From positions 868,001 to 932,000 of the forward strand of contig JAMXDE010000007.1 in the NCBI GenBank assembly GCA_026770025.1: DNA of 64,000 nucleotides, given 5' to 3'. Of this stretch, positions 30,432-41,220 are shown in pieces. Below the pieces are notes generated by a model that saw only the letters and a program-made list of their open reading frames with translations, had not been told where the DNA came from and did not search any database. The position numbers were made by a program, and so were the translations under genes. The DNA comes from Craspedostauros australis (Eukaryota > Bacillariophyta > Bacillariophyceae > Mastogloiales > Achnanthaceae). Numbering within the stretch: the stretch's first letter is position 1; every line of letters starts with the position of its first letter.

Positions 30432-32289
30432 GTCAATGGTGCTTATTCAGGAAGGTATGACACGTCGCTGTCCTTGCCGTCCGCAAGCTTGTGTGCCAAC
30501 CTTGTGATGTTGCTGATGTATAATAAAATAGTAGAACAGTCAGTCTAGTTTGTATGGAAGTGTGGTGTCATGTGATGTGATGTGGTCGAAGAGAGCGTGA
30601 TGACGTCGGCTTGTCCTGTGCCTGTACAGCTCTGCACCTGCTTCCGTTTTCACTCCACCCCTGTCTGTCCCAGAACTCGGGAGACTTTAGCCCTGGACAC
30701 TGTGCGTGAAAGAGAACGAACCACAGGAGAGGCCCTGTGTTCTGCTCGAAACGCTCCTGGAAGTTCCAGCCCCTGCTTTCTCTTTCAACACGACTGTTCA
30801 GATGCGAAGCTGCGCGATGCTCGTGCGAGCTGCGATGAAGCGTGATGCTGTGTTTTGCGAGTATTGTATTACTTGATGCCTTTGTGTGAGATCAAATGAG
30901 AAGAGGTGTGATGAACAGGTGTGGGAAAGTGTGGCTGAAAGAGTTCTTCCAACCACTCTCAGTGAGGTTGTGTGTGCAAGTGTTGATTTGTTTGGTGTTA
31001 TTTTATGCTGTTCAGCATCGTTTCGTGTGGTTTGGCGTGGTTTTGTGTCTGGTTTGCTGACTGGTGTGTGTGCGAATGTGTGTGTCATGTCGTACTGGCA
31101 GACATGGCGTACACAATTACTCGGACACGTGGCCAACACAACGGTGTGTTTGTCCATCACTGTATTGTTGCGCGTGTTTGTTCGTAGTTTGTGCCTTCCT
31201 TCTCCGCTATTTTCTCACAGGAAAGGCCTTCGTTGCCTTCTCTTCTTACGCACAACCACCAACCACAGTTGCGAGCTGCTGTCGACTGCACAGTTCACAA
31301 CACATGCATCGGACACCGAGACACACAAGAGCGCAACCAGATACACGGCATTCCCTCGCGTTCCATCCTTTCGCGTGTGTTTGATTGGCTGAATTGACAT
31401 TTGCCCACCTGGCGCGTGCCTTCTGTGTTGGCGAAATGGCGATAGGAAGTTTTGTTTTTCGCGTCCGACCGTGGCAAAGCACCAACCACGCAGCACGGAC
31501 GAACTCGGCTCCCACACCAAACAACGCGAGGGAAATCTAAATTCGTTCATGACCAGCAATTCGGGAGCGTTCCACATCCTCACGGACAAACTTCGCTGTC
31601 GCAATTCAGCGATCAGCATGACTCGTGTGCATGATCCAGTCCGGTCAGATTGATCAATCAACATGTGATTAGAATGACTACAATAAGTACATGTATAGCT
31701 TCTCAATGATGCTCATTCTTCCACCAACTCAGTCCGATGAATCGCACCAACGATGGCTGAGGAACATGAATGGGGTTGTTCTTTTTCGCCACTCTGTCGT
31801 TCTCCGTTGACATCATGAGTCACTCGCGCGGTCCATGCATCTGCGCGCACACGGCAAGGTAGCAAGAGAAGGGCAAGACAACCCCAAACACGCAGCCGCA
31901 CAACGCGGCAGGTTGTGGACAGCGCAAGCCTGACACACGCCATGTCATCCCACCTTTCGAATTGCTCTGAAGGCACCTCACACATCCCAACCTCAACGTC
32001 AACCTCAACGTCGACGTCAACATCGGTCTTTTGGCAACAACGAGCAATCACAATTCACAAGGTTCATTGATTGATTTGCTAACTCCAAGGCAAGAGAGAG
32101 ACAGAGAGAGTGAGGAAGGTGCCAACCAAGAGTTCCACTTTGACGTTCACTTGCGTTCATCCCGCTCATCTGATCTTGCTGGATTGATTTGATCCCTCCA
32201 ACCCATCATCTGCAACAGCACCGCACAATAGCAAAGCACAACAGCACAATAGCACCAACCAAGAAAAACAAGACAAACAAGAAGAGACA
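30432..32289. other. 1.9 kb intergenic region
   Basis: Flanked by the 5' ends of two divergent genes, so it should contain both promoters. Short frames on both strands look random. Just before the protease gene, 32205-32289 is an A/C-rich leader with repeated CACAATAGCA, CAACAGCAC and AAGAAAAACAAG. Confidence 0.5.
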
Positions 32290-35200
32290 ATGTCCTCCAG
32301 CGGCCGGCTTTTCCGTACAGTGCAGCGCCTCAGGCAGCGGGCGCACCACCATATTAACAGCGCCAACGCCAATGGCAGCAGCAGAGCAAGATCAGGACAC
32401 AGTTCCTTCGCATTGCGCCATAATGCGCTGAGCACGAACGGGCCATTGCAGCTGCGCGCTCTGTCCGCCCAATCCGTGTCAGTGACATCTCCGGTGACGT
32501 CTCCCTTGGCATCATCGTCTTCCTCCTTCTCCACAGCGGCCATCCGCACCATCGCCTCCACCCAGAATGACCGCGCGGCCAGCCAATGGCAGCGCAGACG
32601 CATGCGCCAATCCAGGCGGACCTTCTCCATCCACGTGCCGGGTCAGGACGAAGCGGAAAGAAGGCGCAGGCGGTCGCAGAAGGATCAGGACCTCATCCTC
32701 ACGGCCGCGCAATTCCCACCCCACCTGCAGACGATGCAGGCCTCGCTGGCCCAGCTCCTGGACGCCTACTTCATGGCCGCCGGTCCCAAGATCCCGAAGG
32801 GCTTCGAGAACTTCTTCCCCAAGAACAAGAAGGGAGACGCCGAAGGCCCCGACGGCAGCGACGCACCGTCCGGCTCATCTTCGTCAACGCCCAAGGAGAC
32901 CAAGGAAGGCGAGCCTCGCAAGATCGACCTCAAGGGCAGCACCTTCCAGTCCTCCAACAACGCCAAGAACAAGAGCGGCGGGGGCAACAAGAACAAGAAC
33001 AACAACAATAGACCGCCGTTCAACGATGACCAGCAGACCATCTCCAGCCTCCTCATGATGCTCGTCTTTGTGGTCATCGCCAGGCAGTTCATTTCAGAGT
33101 CCGAGGGTGGCGAATTCTCCAAGAACGGACAGGAGATCAACTACGTGCAGTTCCGCAACGAGCTCCTGGATGCCGGCCAGGTGGAGAAGATCCAGGTCGT
33201 CAACAAGAACATCGCCAGGGTCATTCTGCATCCAGGATCCAAGGGCATCTCCTCCAGATCGTCAGCATCCACGTCTGGCTCCTCTCCATTCACCACCTTC
33301 TCCAACGGTGCCATGAACCACAACGCCAACGGCCACCACGATTCCGACCAGACCTCCATGGACTTTTCGGGATCCTCGTCCACCACCTTCGATGGCTCCT
33401 CGTCGTCCAGCCGCGCCTCATCTGCCGCGCGTGCTCCCGTCTACCACTTCCACATCGGCAGCGTCGACTCCTTCGAGGAGAAGCTCTCCAAAGCGCAAGA
33501 TCACATCGATCCGAAGGAGTGGGTGCCAGTGCAGTACATCAACGAGGTCAACCTCGTCAACGAGTTCGTGCAGATCCTCCCCACCCTCCTCTTCATCGGA
33601 ACCATATTCTTCGTCGGGCGCAACCTCATGCGCGGTGGCGTCGGAGGTGCCGGCGGAGCGGGCGGCGGCGGCATCTTCTCCATGGGCAAGTCCACCGCCA
33701 AGAAGATCGACGCCGAAACCGTCAACATCAATTTCTCAGACGTCGCAGGATGTCAGGAGGCCAAGCGAGAGATCATGGAATTCGTGGACTTCCTCAAGGA
33801 CGCCTCGCGATTCACCAAGCTCGGTGCCAAAATTCCAAAGGGTGCTCTGCTGTGCGGACCGCCAGGAACGGGAAAGACCCTGCTGGCCAAGGCCGTGGCA
33901 GGCGAAGCCGGTGTGCCGTTCTACAGTATTTCGGGATCGGACTTCATCGGTGCGTTTCGTCGATGGATGGATGGATGGAATTTCCGCAATCATTGTATTG
34001 CCTGCCATATTCATGTGTTGGCTGCATGATACTCCTACTCTATTCTGTCTCACGCTGACTTTCATTCCCACACTGTCACATTAACACGCCACGCCCATTT
34101 TTACAACGACGTGATATTCAGAAATGTTCGTCGGTGTGGGTCCATCCCGAGTGCGCGACCTCTTCAAGGAGGCGCGCCAAAATTCACCATGCATCGTGTT
34201 CATCGACGAGATCGATGCCGTCGGACGACAGAGAGGACGCGGTGGCATGTCGGGGGGTAACGACGAACGCGAAAACACCCTCAATCAATTGCTGGTCGAG
34301 ATGGATGGTTTCACCCCATCCACCGGCGTCGTCGTCCTCGGTGGTACCAACAGAATCGATATTCTCGATCAGGCCCTCACGCGTCCTGGACGTTTCGATC
34401 GTCAAATCACCGTCGACCGTCCGGATCTGCAGGGACGCAAGGAGATCTTCCATGTCCACCTCAAAGGCATCACGCTCGAAGGCGAGGCCGACGAATACGC
34501 CGGTCGTCTCGCTGGCCTCACTCCTGGTTTTGCTGGAGCCGATATTGCCAACATCTGCAACGAAGCCGCCATCGTGGCTGCGCGCCGCAAGGCAGAAACG
34601 GTGACGCTGGAGGACTTTGAGAAGGCCACGGATCGCATCATCGGTGGCTTGGAGAGCAACAAGCTCATGAGCAAGCACGAGCGTGAAATCGTCGCCCATC
34701 ACGAGGCGGGCCACGCCGTCGCCGGCTGGTTCCTCGAGCACGCTGATCCCTTGCTCAAGGTCACCATCATTCCACGAACCAGCGGTGCCCTTGGTTTCGC
34801 TCAGTACCTGCCAAAAGAGGTCTTTCTCCGCACGCAGGACCAGATCATGGACATTGTGTGCATGGCGCTGGCCGGACGTGCCGCCGAGGAGGTCTTCTTC
34901 GGACGCGTCACGACGGGTGCATCTGACGATTTGAAGCGCGTCACGCAGCTCGTGTACAGCACCATCCAGACGTACGGAATGAACTCCCGCGTTGGACAGC
35001 TGGCGTTCCAAAAGCAGGAAGGCGAATTCGAGAAGCCATACTCGGAGGCCACCGCGGAGGCCATGGACGACGAGGCTCGCACCATCGTCAATGAGGCCTA
35101 CCAGCGCACCGTCGATCTCATCCGCGAACGCAAGGATGAGGTGGACAAGATCGCGAAGCTGCTGCTCGAGAAGGAAACCATCACGCATGATGACATGATC

Positions 35201-35383
35201 GACACTATCGGCGAGCGACCATTCGAGGGTGACGCGCAATACAAGGAGTACGTCAGCCACAGATTCGAAGTGAACAGGAAAGCGGCCGAAGCAGCAGCAG
35301 CAGCAGCAGCTGCCAAGGAGGAAGGATCGACGACGGATGAAAGCGACGCTATTGACCCACCACTGACACCTGGATTGAGCTAG
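32290..35383 (+). CDS. AFG3: Mitochondrial m-AAA (AFG3/FtsH-type) ATP-dependent zinc metalloprotease
   Basis: Two exons (32290-33949 and 34122-35383) give 973 residues. The N-terminus is basic and Ser/Arg-rich ([20 protein letters not shown]), fitting a mitochondrial presequence. A Lys/Asn-rich linker is followed by membrane segment 1 (about 250-270, [12 protein letters not shown]), an FtsH extracellular-type domain, then membrane segment 2 (about 427-447, [15 protein letters not shown]). The AAA module has Walker A GPPGTGKT at 523-530, Walker [10 protein letters not shown] at about 578-586, and TRPGRFDRQ in the second region of homology. The peptidase zinc site HEAGH is at 747-751, and [12 protein letters not shown] supplies the distal acidic ligand. 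Family enzymes form hexamers in the inner membrane, degrade damaged membrane proteins and process precursors on the matrix side. Two membrane segments and strong AAA identity favour the m-AAA type over i-AAA. A Ser-rich stretch of about 65 residues interrupts the domain between the membrane segments. Confidence 0.95.
33950..34121 (+). other. Intron in the AAA protease gene, 172 bp
   Basis: The donor is GTGCGTTTCG and the acceptor GATATTCAG. Splicing joins SGSDFI and [10 protein letters not shown] through a split Glu codon (G|AA), restoring a strictly conserved FtsH motif. This makes the intron very well supported. Confidence 0.95.
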
Positions 35384-35876
35384 AGCGAGAGACGGAGCAG
35401 ACATGCGCAACAATTGACGCGTTTCACTGTCTTTCTCCCATGAACACAGATCCATGCATTTTTATCTTGACGGAAGAAACCGCAAACCAATTAATCAATC
35501 AACCATCCAAGCAACAAGCAAGCACACGCATAAATTGACACAAATGTTTGATTCGTTAGCTGCTGTTTGGAGTGTTGCAAGCTGTTGTTTCGTTTGTTGA
35601 GGGTGAAGGTGCAGTTGTTGGCAGGTGAAATCATGTCCGCTGCCAACGCGCGAGCGTGTGGGTACCACTGCGCAAGATTTGGCGCCAGCTGTGGCGGCGC
35701 GAACGTTCTCTCCACCGAGTCGAATTTGCGGATCCTGGACGTGCGTTGTCTTCTCATTTGGCGGACTGTTGGCGATTTGGGGTGAGCCAAATCGTGATGC
35801 CCCCAACGAAGACTACCGCATGTGATGACACATCATTTCTCCACAAGGGAGCTTGTCACAAGCAACGCCGACACCA

Positions 35877-35903
35877 AGAGAGAGAGAGAGAGAGAGAGAG
35901 AGA
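35877..35903. repeat. (AG)n microsatellite
   Basis: An uninterrupted AG dinucleotide run of about 13 units. Confidence 0.95.
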
Positions 35904-36055
35904 ATAATCGTTGGAGCACCCGCTTTATCTAGCAACAGCAGGATCATAAGGGCGACCACTGCTGTCGGCACAAATAAGGTGCAAGGAAGTGAGCAAGCAG
36001 CAAGTATTGAATACTGGAGGGTCTTGACTTGCTCGCCCCAACTCTCCACAAAACA

Positions 36056-36110
36056 GACCAGCAACCAGCAACCAGCAAGCAGCAACCAGCAACCAGCAAC
36101 CAGCAACTAA
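36056..36110 (+). repeat. (CAGCAAC)n leader repeat
   Basis: About eight copies of CAGCAAC/CAGCAAG end ten bases before the ATG at 36121. It is probably transcribed as 5' untranslated leader. Confidence 0.85.
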
Positions 36111-36120
36111 CAGCAGCACC

Positions 36121-36603
36121 ATGTCGTCCACCACAGCCGAAGGACGCAAGGAAAAGAAGAAGATGGGATTCCCATTCTGCTGCTTCTATCCAGCATCCTT
36201 GCCCGACGACTTCTACGAGAACAAGTACGGCGCCGTGCTGTTCGGCGAAGACGCCATCCCGAGTTCCTTGATCCAACGCAACGTCCGAACGACCGGGCAC
36301 ATCACGATATACAAGCGAACCGAGGACAGCACCGCCGTGGGCATCACAGAGGAGCGATTCCTGCTGTTCTATGGACCAGCCTCCATGGAAAGGATCAACG
36401 CGACATGGTCCAATCCGAATCTCGGGCAAGTGGAGTTCAGCATCGTGACGAAGAAGGACATTGATCAGCTCTCGATCAAGTACGACGTCGGTTTGTTCAA
36501 CAGCCGTTATGCCGGCAAGCTGCATTTCATCTTGGAATTGGACGATCCTCATCAGTGCCTTTCGTTGATACAGCAGCAGCTGGCGAAGCATGGTGGTGTA
36601 TGA
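36121..36603 (+). CDS. Small protein of a tandem paralogue pair, first copy
   Basis: 160 residues, single exon. After a basic start comes a cysteine-aromatic patch (GFPFCCFYPASLPDDF). A region of alternating strands follows (YGAVLFGEDAIPSSLIQRNV, HITIYKRTEDSTAVGITEER, FLLFYGPASMERI, QVEFSIVTKKDIDQLSIKYD), then a final helix (HQCLSLIQQQLAKHG). Seven strands capped by a C-terminal helix would fit a PH/GRAM-like fold, but this is inference from pattern only. It aligns along its whole length with the next gene: both have LFxxEAIPxxxIxRN/DAIPSSLIQRN, an FxLLFYxG/RLLVYVG segment and the same end helix. No signal peptide or membrane segment. Confidence 0.75.
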   Translation: MSSTTAEGRKEKKKMGFPFCCFYPASLPDDFYENKYGAVLFGEDAIPSSLIQRNVRTTGHITIYKRTEDSTAVGITEERFLLFYGPASMERINATWSNPNLGQVEFSIVTKKDIDQLSIKYDVGLFNSRYAGKLHFILELDDPHQCLSLIQQQLAKHGGV

Positions 36604-37209
36604 AATAGGTCGTACGAGTAGGCAAGGAAACGCAATAAGAGATCCTGCTGGAATCGAGATGCGAACCTATGAATTATGTTGGTGGTTGTGACAATCAACG
36701 AGGAAAGCAGAAGATTGTATTATAATACTCTGTTACATATAATGATATTCTATGTTATGATTCAATTTGCTCTAGCTTATCATATCATACGATAATAGGA
36801 TTGCACGATGCATTCCCTTACTTCTTCGGATCAATTATTCAATATTATCATACGATCAAGGGCGCCTTTGGTGGATTGGGACGAGGACTTCCAGATTGCC
36901 TTGGCGTGATTCAACTAGCCAGAACAAGGTTCTCGTTGATGAGAGTGGCCGTTGCAAATGACAACTCGTTCGGGTTTCTCCAAATCGAAGCAGTAGCCGA
37001 AGTTGCAAGGCAGGCATCTGGAGTGGCAGTAACAGTAACAGTAACAGTCACAAACGCACACAAGAAGCAAAAAGAACACAATCGCACAAGTACGACTGCA
37101 GAATACGAGAAAAATACCTTCGACGCGAATCGCCACAACCACAACCACATCCATACCCACAACTAAATCCATACCCACAACCAAATCCACAACCACCGCC
37201 AGAAGCAGT
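36604..37209. other. Spacer between the two paralogues
   Basis: The left part is AT-rich with TTATAATA and TATCATACGATAATA-type words, probably the 3' end of the first copy and the promoter of the second. The right part has CAGTAA repeats (37025-37050) and CAACCACATCCATACC repeats (37130-37200), the latter leading directly to the next ATG. Confidence 0.6.
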
Positions 37210-37695
37210 ATGAGCGATAGCAGCAAACCAAAACAAGCGTTCTCGGGCTGTTGCCGCGCGGCAGCCACGGTGCCTGACGAGGCATTCACATCACATGGAT
37301 CCATGCTGTTCTCGAATGAGGCCATCCCGACCACCATCATCAAACGCAACTTCCGCTCCCCGACTCAGAACTCATCGTACAAGTCTTCCACGACGACATC
37401 CGCAATTGCCGTCACGACCCAACGCCTCCTCGTGTACGTGGGGTCAAGGTGCAGCAAATTCGTGGATGCGCCATGGAGCGAAAGCAGGCTGCGCAAGATC
37501 CAATTCGAATTGCAAAGCAACGACACGCACCTGTCCATGCAATGGGACGCGAGCTTGTTCGTTCCCGAGTGGTCCGGCACGTTGCAAATCATTCTGAAAT
37601 TTGAAGGTCACGACGCTGCAAAGAAATGCATGTCGATCATCGAAGAACGCCTGGCAGCAGCTCGTGACGAGGAAGCGTTGGAGATGGAGGCCTGA
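37210..37695 (+). CDS. Small protein of a tandem paralogue pair, second copy
   Basis: 161 residues, single exon, same strand and length as the preceding gene. The same elements occur in the same order: a Cys-rich start (FSGCCRAAATVPDEAF), MLFSNEAIPTTIIKRNFR, a Ser/Thr-rich hairpin, AIAVTTQRLLVYVGSR, RKIQFELQSNDTHLSMQW, GTLQIILKFEGHDAAKKC and a terminal helix extended by an acidic tail (DEEALEMEA). Identity between the copies is low but spread along the whole length, so the duplication is old. Function unknown; a PH-like fold is possible. Confidence 0.75.
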   Translation: MSDSSKPKQAFSGCCRAAATVPDEAFTSHGSMLFSNEAIPTTIIKRNFRSPTQNSSYKSSTTTSAIAVTTQRLLVYVGSRCSKFVDAPWSESRLRKIQFELQSNDTHLSMQWDASLFVPEWSGTLQIILKFEGHDAAKKCMSIIEERLAAARDEEALEMEA

Positions 37696-39190
37696 TGGTG
37701 CACAGATACGAACTGCACGCGGTTGCATGCACGAGTACGATTACGATTACGAGTACGAGGAGTGATATGTGGAGTGGTGTGATTTGTATCATATGTATGG
37801 CAGGTGTGGGCGCTTCGAGTATGGATGATGCAGCAGGAGTGCTGCCAGTTGCCTCCCATCGACCAAATTCGACACTGAGGATCGTGCTTTTGAGAAGAGG
37901 AAGAAACGAACAGAATTGAGAACACTAGATCGTATAATAAATTAATACATAGTTATGCCGTAGCTTCCACTAGCACAACACGTTTGCAGAAGACGTTTTC
38001 AGTACTATTCCGATCCAACAGTACCATGTAAAAAGAGGTGTTGAATGTGGACGTCGATGACAACCAAGAGGTCTATTTTTGGAGTTGACGTTGAAAAGAA
38101 ACTCCATCTTTTTTGGTTGTGTGGCGGGAGTTGCTCCGCACACGAAAAAGCCGCAACCAGTGAGCGGTTGCCATTTTCTTGGCGCGGGTTCTCGTGGAGG
38201 CAATACCAGATTGTACGGCAGTTCATAAACAGTCGGTACAGCAACATAAGGTGGACACGACACACGACATTAACGGGCGATAAGAAAACAAATAAAGAGA
38301 CGAGAACTGCGTGTCTTCTGCCTTATTTGACGTGCTGGACGCCCTTATCAACAGGTGCATAAGAAGACGGAGGGAAAGTGATTGTTGTGAGCACAACACA
38401 ACAAGGAAAGCAATCCCCCCATCACTAATCCGGGGGCTCACTTATCGACTCAGCTTTGTCAACATCCCATTCCGCTGTTCATCCGGTCGCAACTTGTGGG
38501 TAAGTGGGCGTTCCATCACGAGTCCTCCATTGCATTCATTAGAGGAGCATTGGTACGGACACGAATGCCAATACAGCAGACTACTGGGCGGCCTTCCGCC
38601 ATGGTTTGATCACGATCTCTGCGTGTCTTTGTTCGGGTTGGGGTGTCTATGTTGCGGGTGAACATCGTGCCATGCACATCATGCCATGAACAGCATGTGA
38701 TGGGCACCATGTGATGGGCACCATGTTTGCGACCATCTCGTCCGCAGTGTCGCCAGCACGCAGGAATCTATGAAAGCATGCTTGCGCACACGCATGGATG
38801 TCATCATGTCATCATCCCATGATGCAGAACCACCATGATGGGCACGCTGCCACCATGGTGCTCGGCAACGAGAAGGCTTTGCGGAAGGCCGCACTTCCGG
38901 CTCATTCATGCACAATCACACTCGTGCTCACATTCGTACTTGCATTCGTACTTGCACTGACCTGATTGTTCACATGAACCAACGGACATGCCAACTCACA
39001 ATTCGATTTCTCATCACTCTCCCATGCTGACAATGGCCATGCTGACAATGACCATGACGATGATCTGCCTTGCGATGCTCACCATCGACGCCAACAGCAC
39101 TGACATCAGCACATCCATCAGCACATCAATCGACACATCGACAGACAGACAAACAAGCACAAGTACCACCACCACCACCACTAACGCATC
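37696..39190. other. 1.5 kb without a supported gene
   Basis: Only short frames. Repeats of CATGTGATGGGCAC occur near 38690-38730 and CATGATG words near 38800-38860. The last 100 bases form a leader rich in CATC/GACA/CCACCA repeats ahead of the HMG-box gene. Confidence 0.5.
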
Positions 39191-40756
39191 ATGTCGGGAC
39201 AAGGCAACCAACAACATCAGCAGCACCAGCAGCAGCAGGGGGGCAACAACAACAACATGCTGCAGATCGGCGCCGGCGCAGATCAATTCGGAGGCCAGCA
39301 GCTCCAGCTCCAACAACAGCAGCAGCAGCAGCAGCAGTTCCAAGGCGCCACCAACCCGCACGCCATGGCCCAGAACCAGATGATGAACCCAGGCGCACCT
39401 CAGTTCGATGGAGGCAACGCCCTCCTGGCGCAGCAGCAGGCCCTCATGGGCATGACGCCGCAGGCATTCGATGCCGGGGCCAGCCGTGACGCTCTCATGA
39501 GCATCCTCGCACGCCAGGGAATGGGAGGCGGCGACGGCCTGGCCAACATGGGCGGTCAGGCCGCGGCCATGCAATCGCAGCACGGCTTCGCCGGCATCCC
39601 GGGAGCCGATCAGGGCATGATGGGAGGCATGAACGCAGGCATGATGGTCGGCGGCATGAACCCAGGCATGATGGGCGGCTTCGGCGGTCTCATCGGGGGC
39701 ATGAACCCAGGCATGATGGGAATGCCTGGCATGGCCGCCGCCGGGAACTTCCTTGGAGCGGCCGGTGGCATGCCAGGCGGGATGCCCGCGGGTATGCCTG
39801 GGACCATGCCCGGTGGCATGCCAGCTGCTGCCCAGGCCAACTCTGTGCAGCCCAACCCCATGGCCCCGGCGGGTGCCCCCGGTGCCGGCGACGACAAGAT
39901 CGGCATGCCCAACGGCCAAGGCTCCATGGACCCCAACCAGGCCAACATGGCCCACCAGAACATGCTCATCCAGCAGATGCTCGCGCAGCAGGGCAACCCC
40001 AGCCTCTGGGGCCAGTACGGAGGCATGCCCGGTGCCCCCGACGCCATGATGAGCGCGGGCGCAGGCGGCCTCAACCCCAACTACCTCAGCATGCTGGGAC
40101 AGGGCGGCCCGGGTCCTGCGGCGGGTCGCGATGCCGGCGACGCGGGCGTCTTCCAAGCCGGCGCCCTGCAGGACTTCGCCAAGTCCGGCAAGAAGTCGAG
40201 GCCCAAGAAGCCAAAGAACAAGCCAAAGAGACCCTTGTCCGCCTACAACATATTCTTCAAGGATGAGCGCGCCAAGATCCTCAAGGGCATCCCCGACAAG
40301 AAGAACAAGGACGCCACGGATGGCGACAAGGACGACAAGAAGGCCAAGGGCAAGGCCGGCGACGACAACGATGCCAAGGGCAACGATGCGGACGACAAGG
40401 AAGCCAAGGACGACGAGGAGAAGAAGACCGACGAAAGCAAGGACGGCGACGCCGACGCCGACGATACCAAGAAGGCGAACGGCAAGAAGCGCAAGCGCGT
40501 TCCGCACGGCAAGATCGGTTTCGAAAGCCTCGCCAAGATCGTCGGCCAGAGGTGGAAGGAGCTGCCACCCGAAGAGCTCGAAACCTACAAGAAGAGAGCC
40601 GACGAGGACATGAAGCGCTACCGCAAGGAGATGGAGGCCTACGTCCAGAAGCAACGCGAAGGTCTGGAGCAAAGCCGCGAGCATCTGGAGAACCTCGTTA
40701 ACGAGGAAACCAAGAAACGATACTTCGGGGATGCCAACGGGGTCAACCAGGGTTGA
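39191..40756 (+). CDS. HMG-box protein with Gln/Gly/Met-rich N-terminus and split HMG box
   Basis: 521 residues, single exon. Residues 1-330 are low complexity: Gln runs, then Gly-Met repeats such as GMNPGMMGGFGGLIGGMNPG, a composition typical of condensing or transactivating regions. The HMG box follows. Its first part (about 340-368) has PKKPKNKPKRPLSAYNIFFK; helices 2 and 3 (about 437-485) have HGKIGFESLAKIVGQRWKEL and YKKRADEDMKRYRKEMEAY. Between them lies a charged Lys/Asp/Ala/Glu stretch of about 65-70 residues. HMG-box proteins of this class bind and bend DNA with little sequence specificity and act in chromatin. A basic flank before the box could serve as a nuclear signal. The helix 1 and helix 2-3 residues are well conserved, so the box is probably functional despite the insertion. 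Confidence 0.9.
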   Translation: MSGQGNQQHQQHQQQQGGNNNNMLQIGAGADQFGGQQLQLQQQQQQQQQFQGATNPHAMAQNQMMNPGAPQFDGGNALLAQQQALMGMTPQAFDAGASRDALMSILARQGMGGGDGLANMGGQAAAMQSQHGFAGIPGADQGMMGGMNAGMMVGGMNPGMMGGFGGLIGGMNPGMMGMPGMAAAGNFLGAAGGMPGGMPAGMPGTMPGGMPAAAQANSVQPNPMAPAGAPGAGDDKIGMPNGQGSMDPNQANMAHQNMLIQQMLAQQGNPSLWGQYGGMPGAPDAMMSAGAGGLNPNYLSMLGQGGPGPAAGRDAGDAGVFQAGALQDFAKSGKKSRPKKPKNKPKRPLSAYNIFFKDERAKILKGIPDKKNKDATDGDKDDKKAKGKAGDDNDAKGNDADDKEAKDDEEKKTDESKDGDADADDTKKANGKKRKRVPHGKIGFESLAKIVGQRWKELPPEELETYKKRADEDMKRYRKEMEAYVQKQREGLEQSREHLENLVNEETKKRYFGDANGVNQG

Positions 40757-41220
40757 GACTCGCAGACCATCGGTGACCATGATCCACGATGCCTGCAGTC
40801 TCATGCATGTTGCTGGGGATACACTGTCCATCACACGCGCGAATGTGCCTGCGCACGCATGTCTATGTGTGGATGTTGCACAAAACCGTCTTTGGTCTCG
40901 TACGTCTGTATCAAATGTAAAGGAGCATCGAGTACAGCACTCTCCCAATACGTAGTACTGCTCTATGCCACACAATATCAATCTCTACCATACAATACCA
41001 CACTCTACTTCCCTACTCATACTGCCATGCTCCACTGTCATCGCATCTGCAACCCATCATCACGTTCCGTCTTTGCCGATGGCTGCGTTCGACGAGGACG
41101 CAGTTATGGAGAGAGTAGAGGACTCTCCGATACTCCTCTCCGTCGTGCCAACATGCGTCGTGCATTCGATTGGGCGTGCCGGTTCATGAGGTGCTCTCGT
41201 CTTCGGCATCCGCCATCTTT
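40757..41220. other. Convergent spacer between the HMG-box and Myb genes
   Basis: Two genes end towards each other here. There is no open frame with content. The stretch CATACAATACCACACTCTAC near 40990 is simple. Confidence 0.5.

Larger units (their letters stand above)
35384..36120. other. Spacer between the protease and the paralogue pair
   Basis: No gene. It contains an AG dinucleotide run at 35877-35903. A 7-bp CAGCAAC-type repeat stands directly before the next start codon. Confidence 0.5.

Noticed and set aside
34184-35455. 423-codon minus-strand frame over the AAA protease
   Set aside because: Antisense shadow of a conserved protein.
39014-40981. 655-codon minus-strand frame covering the whole HMG-box gene
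   Set aside because: Antisense shadow of GC-rich codons. The plus strand encodes a clear HMG box.
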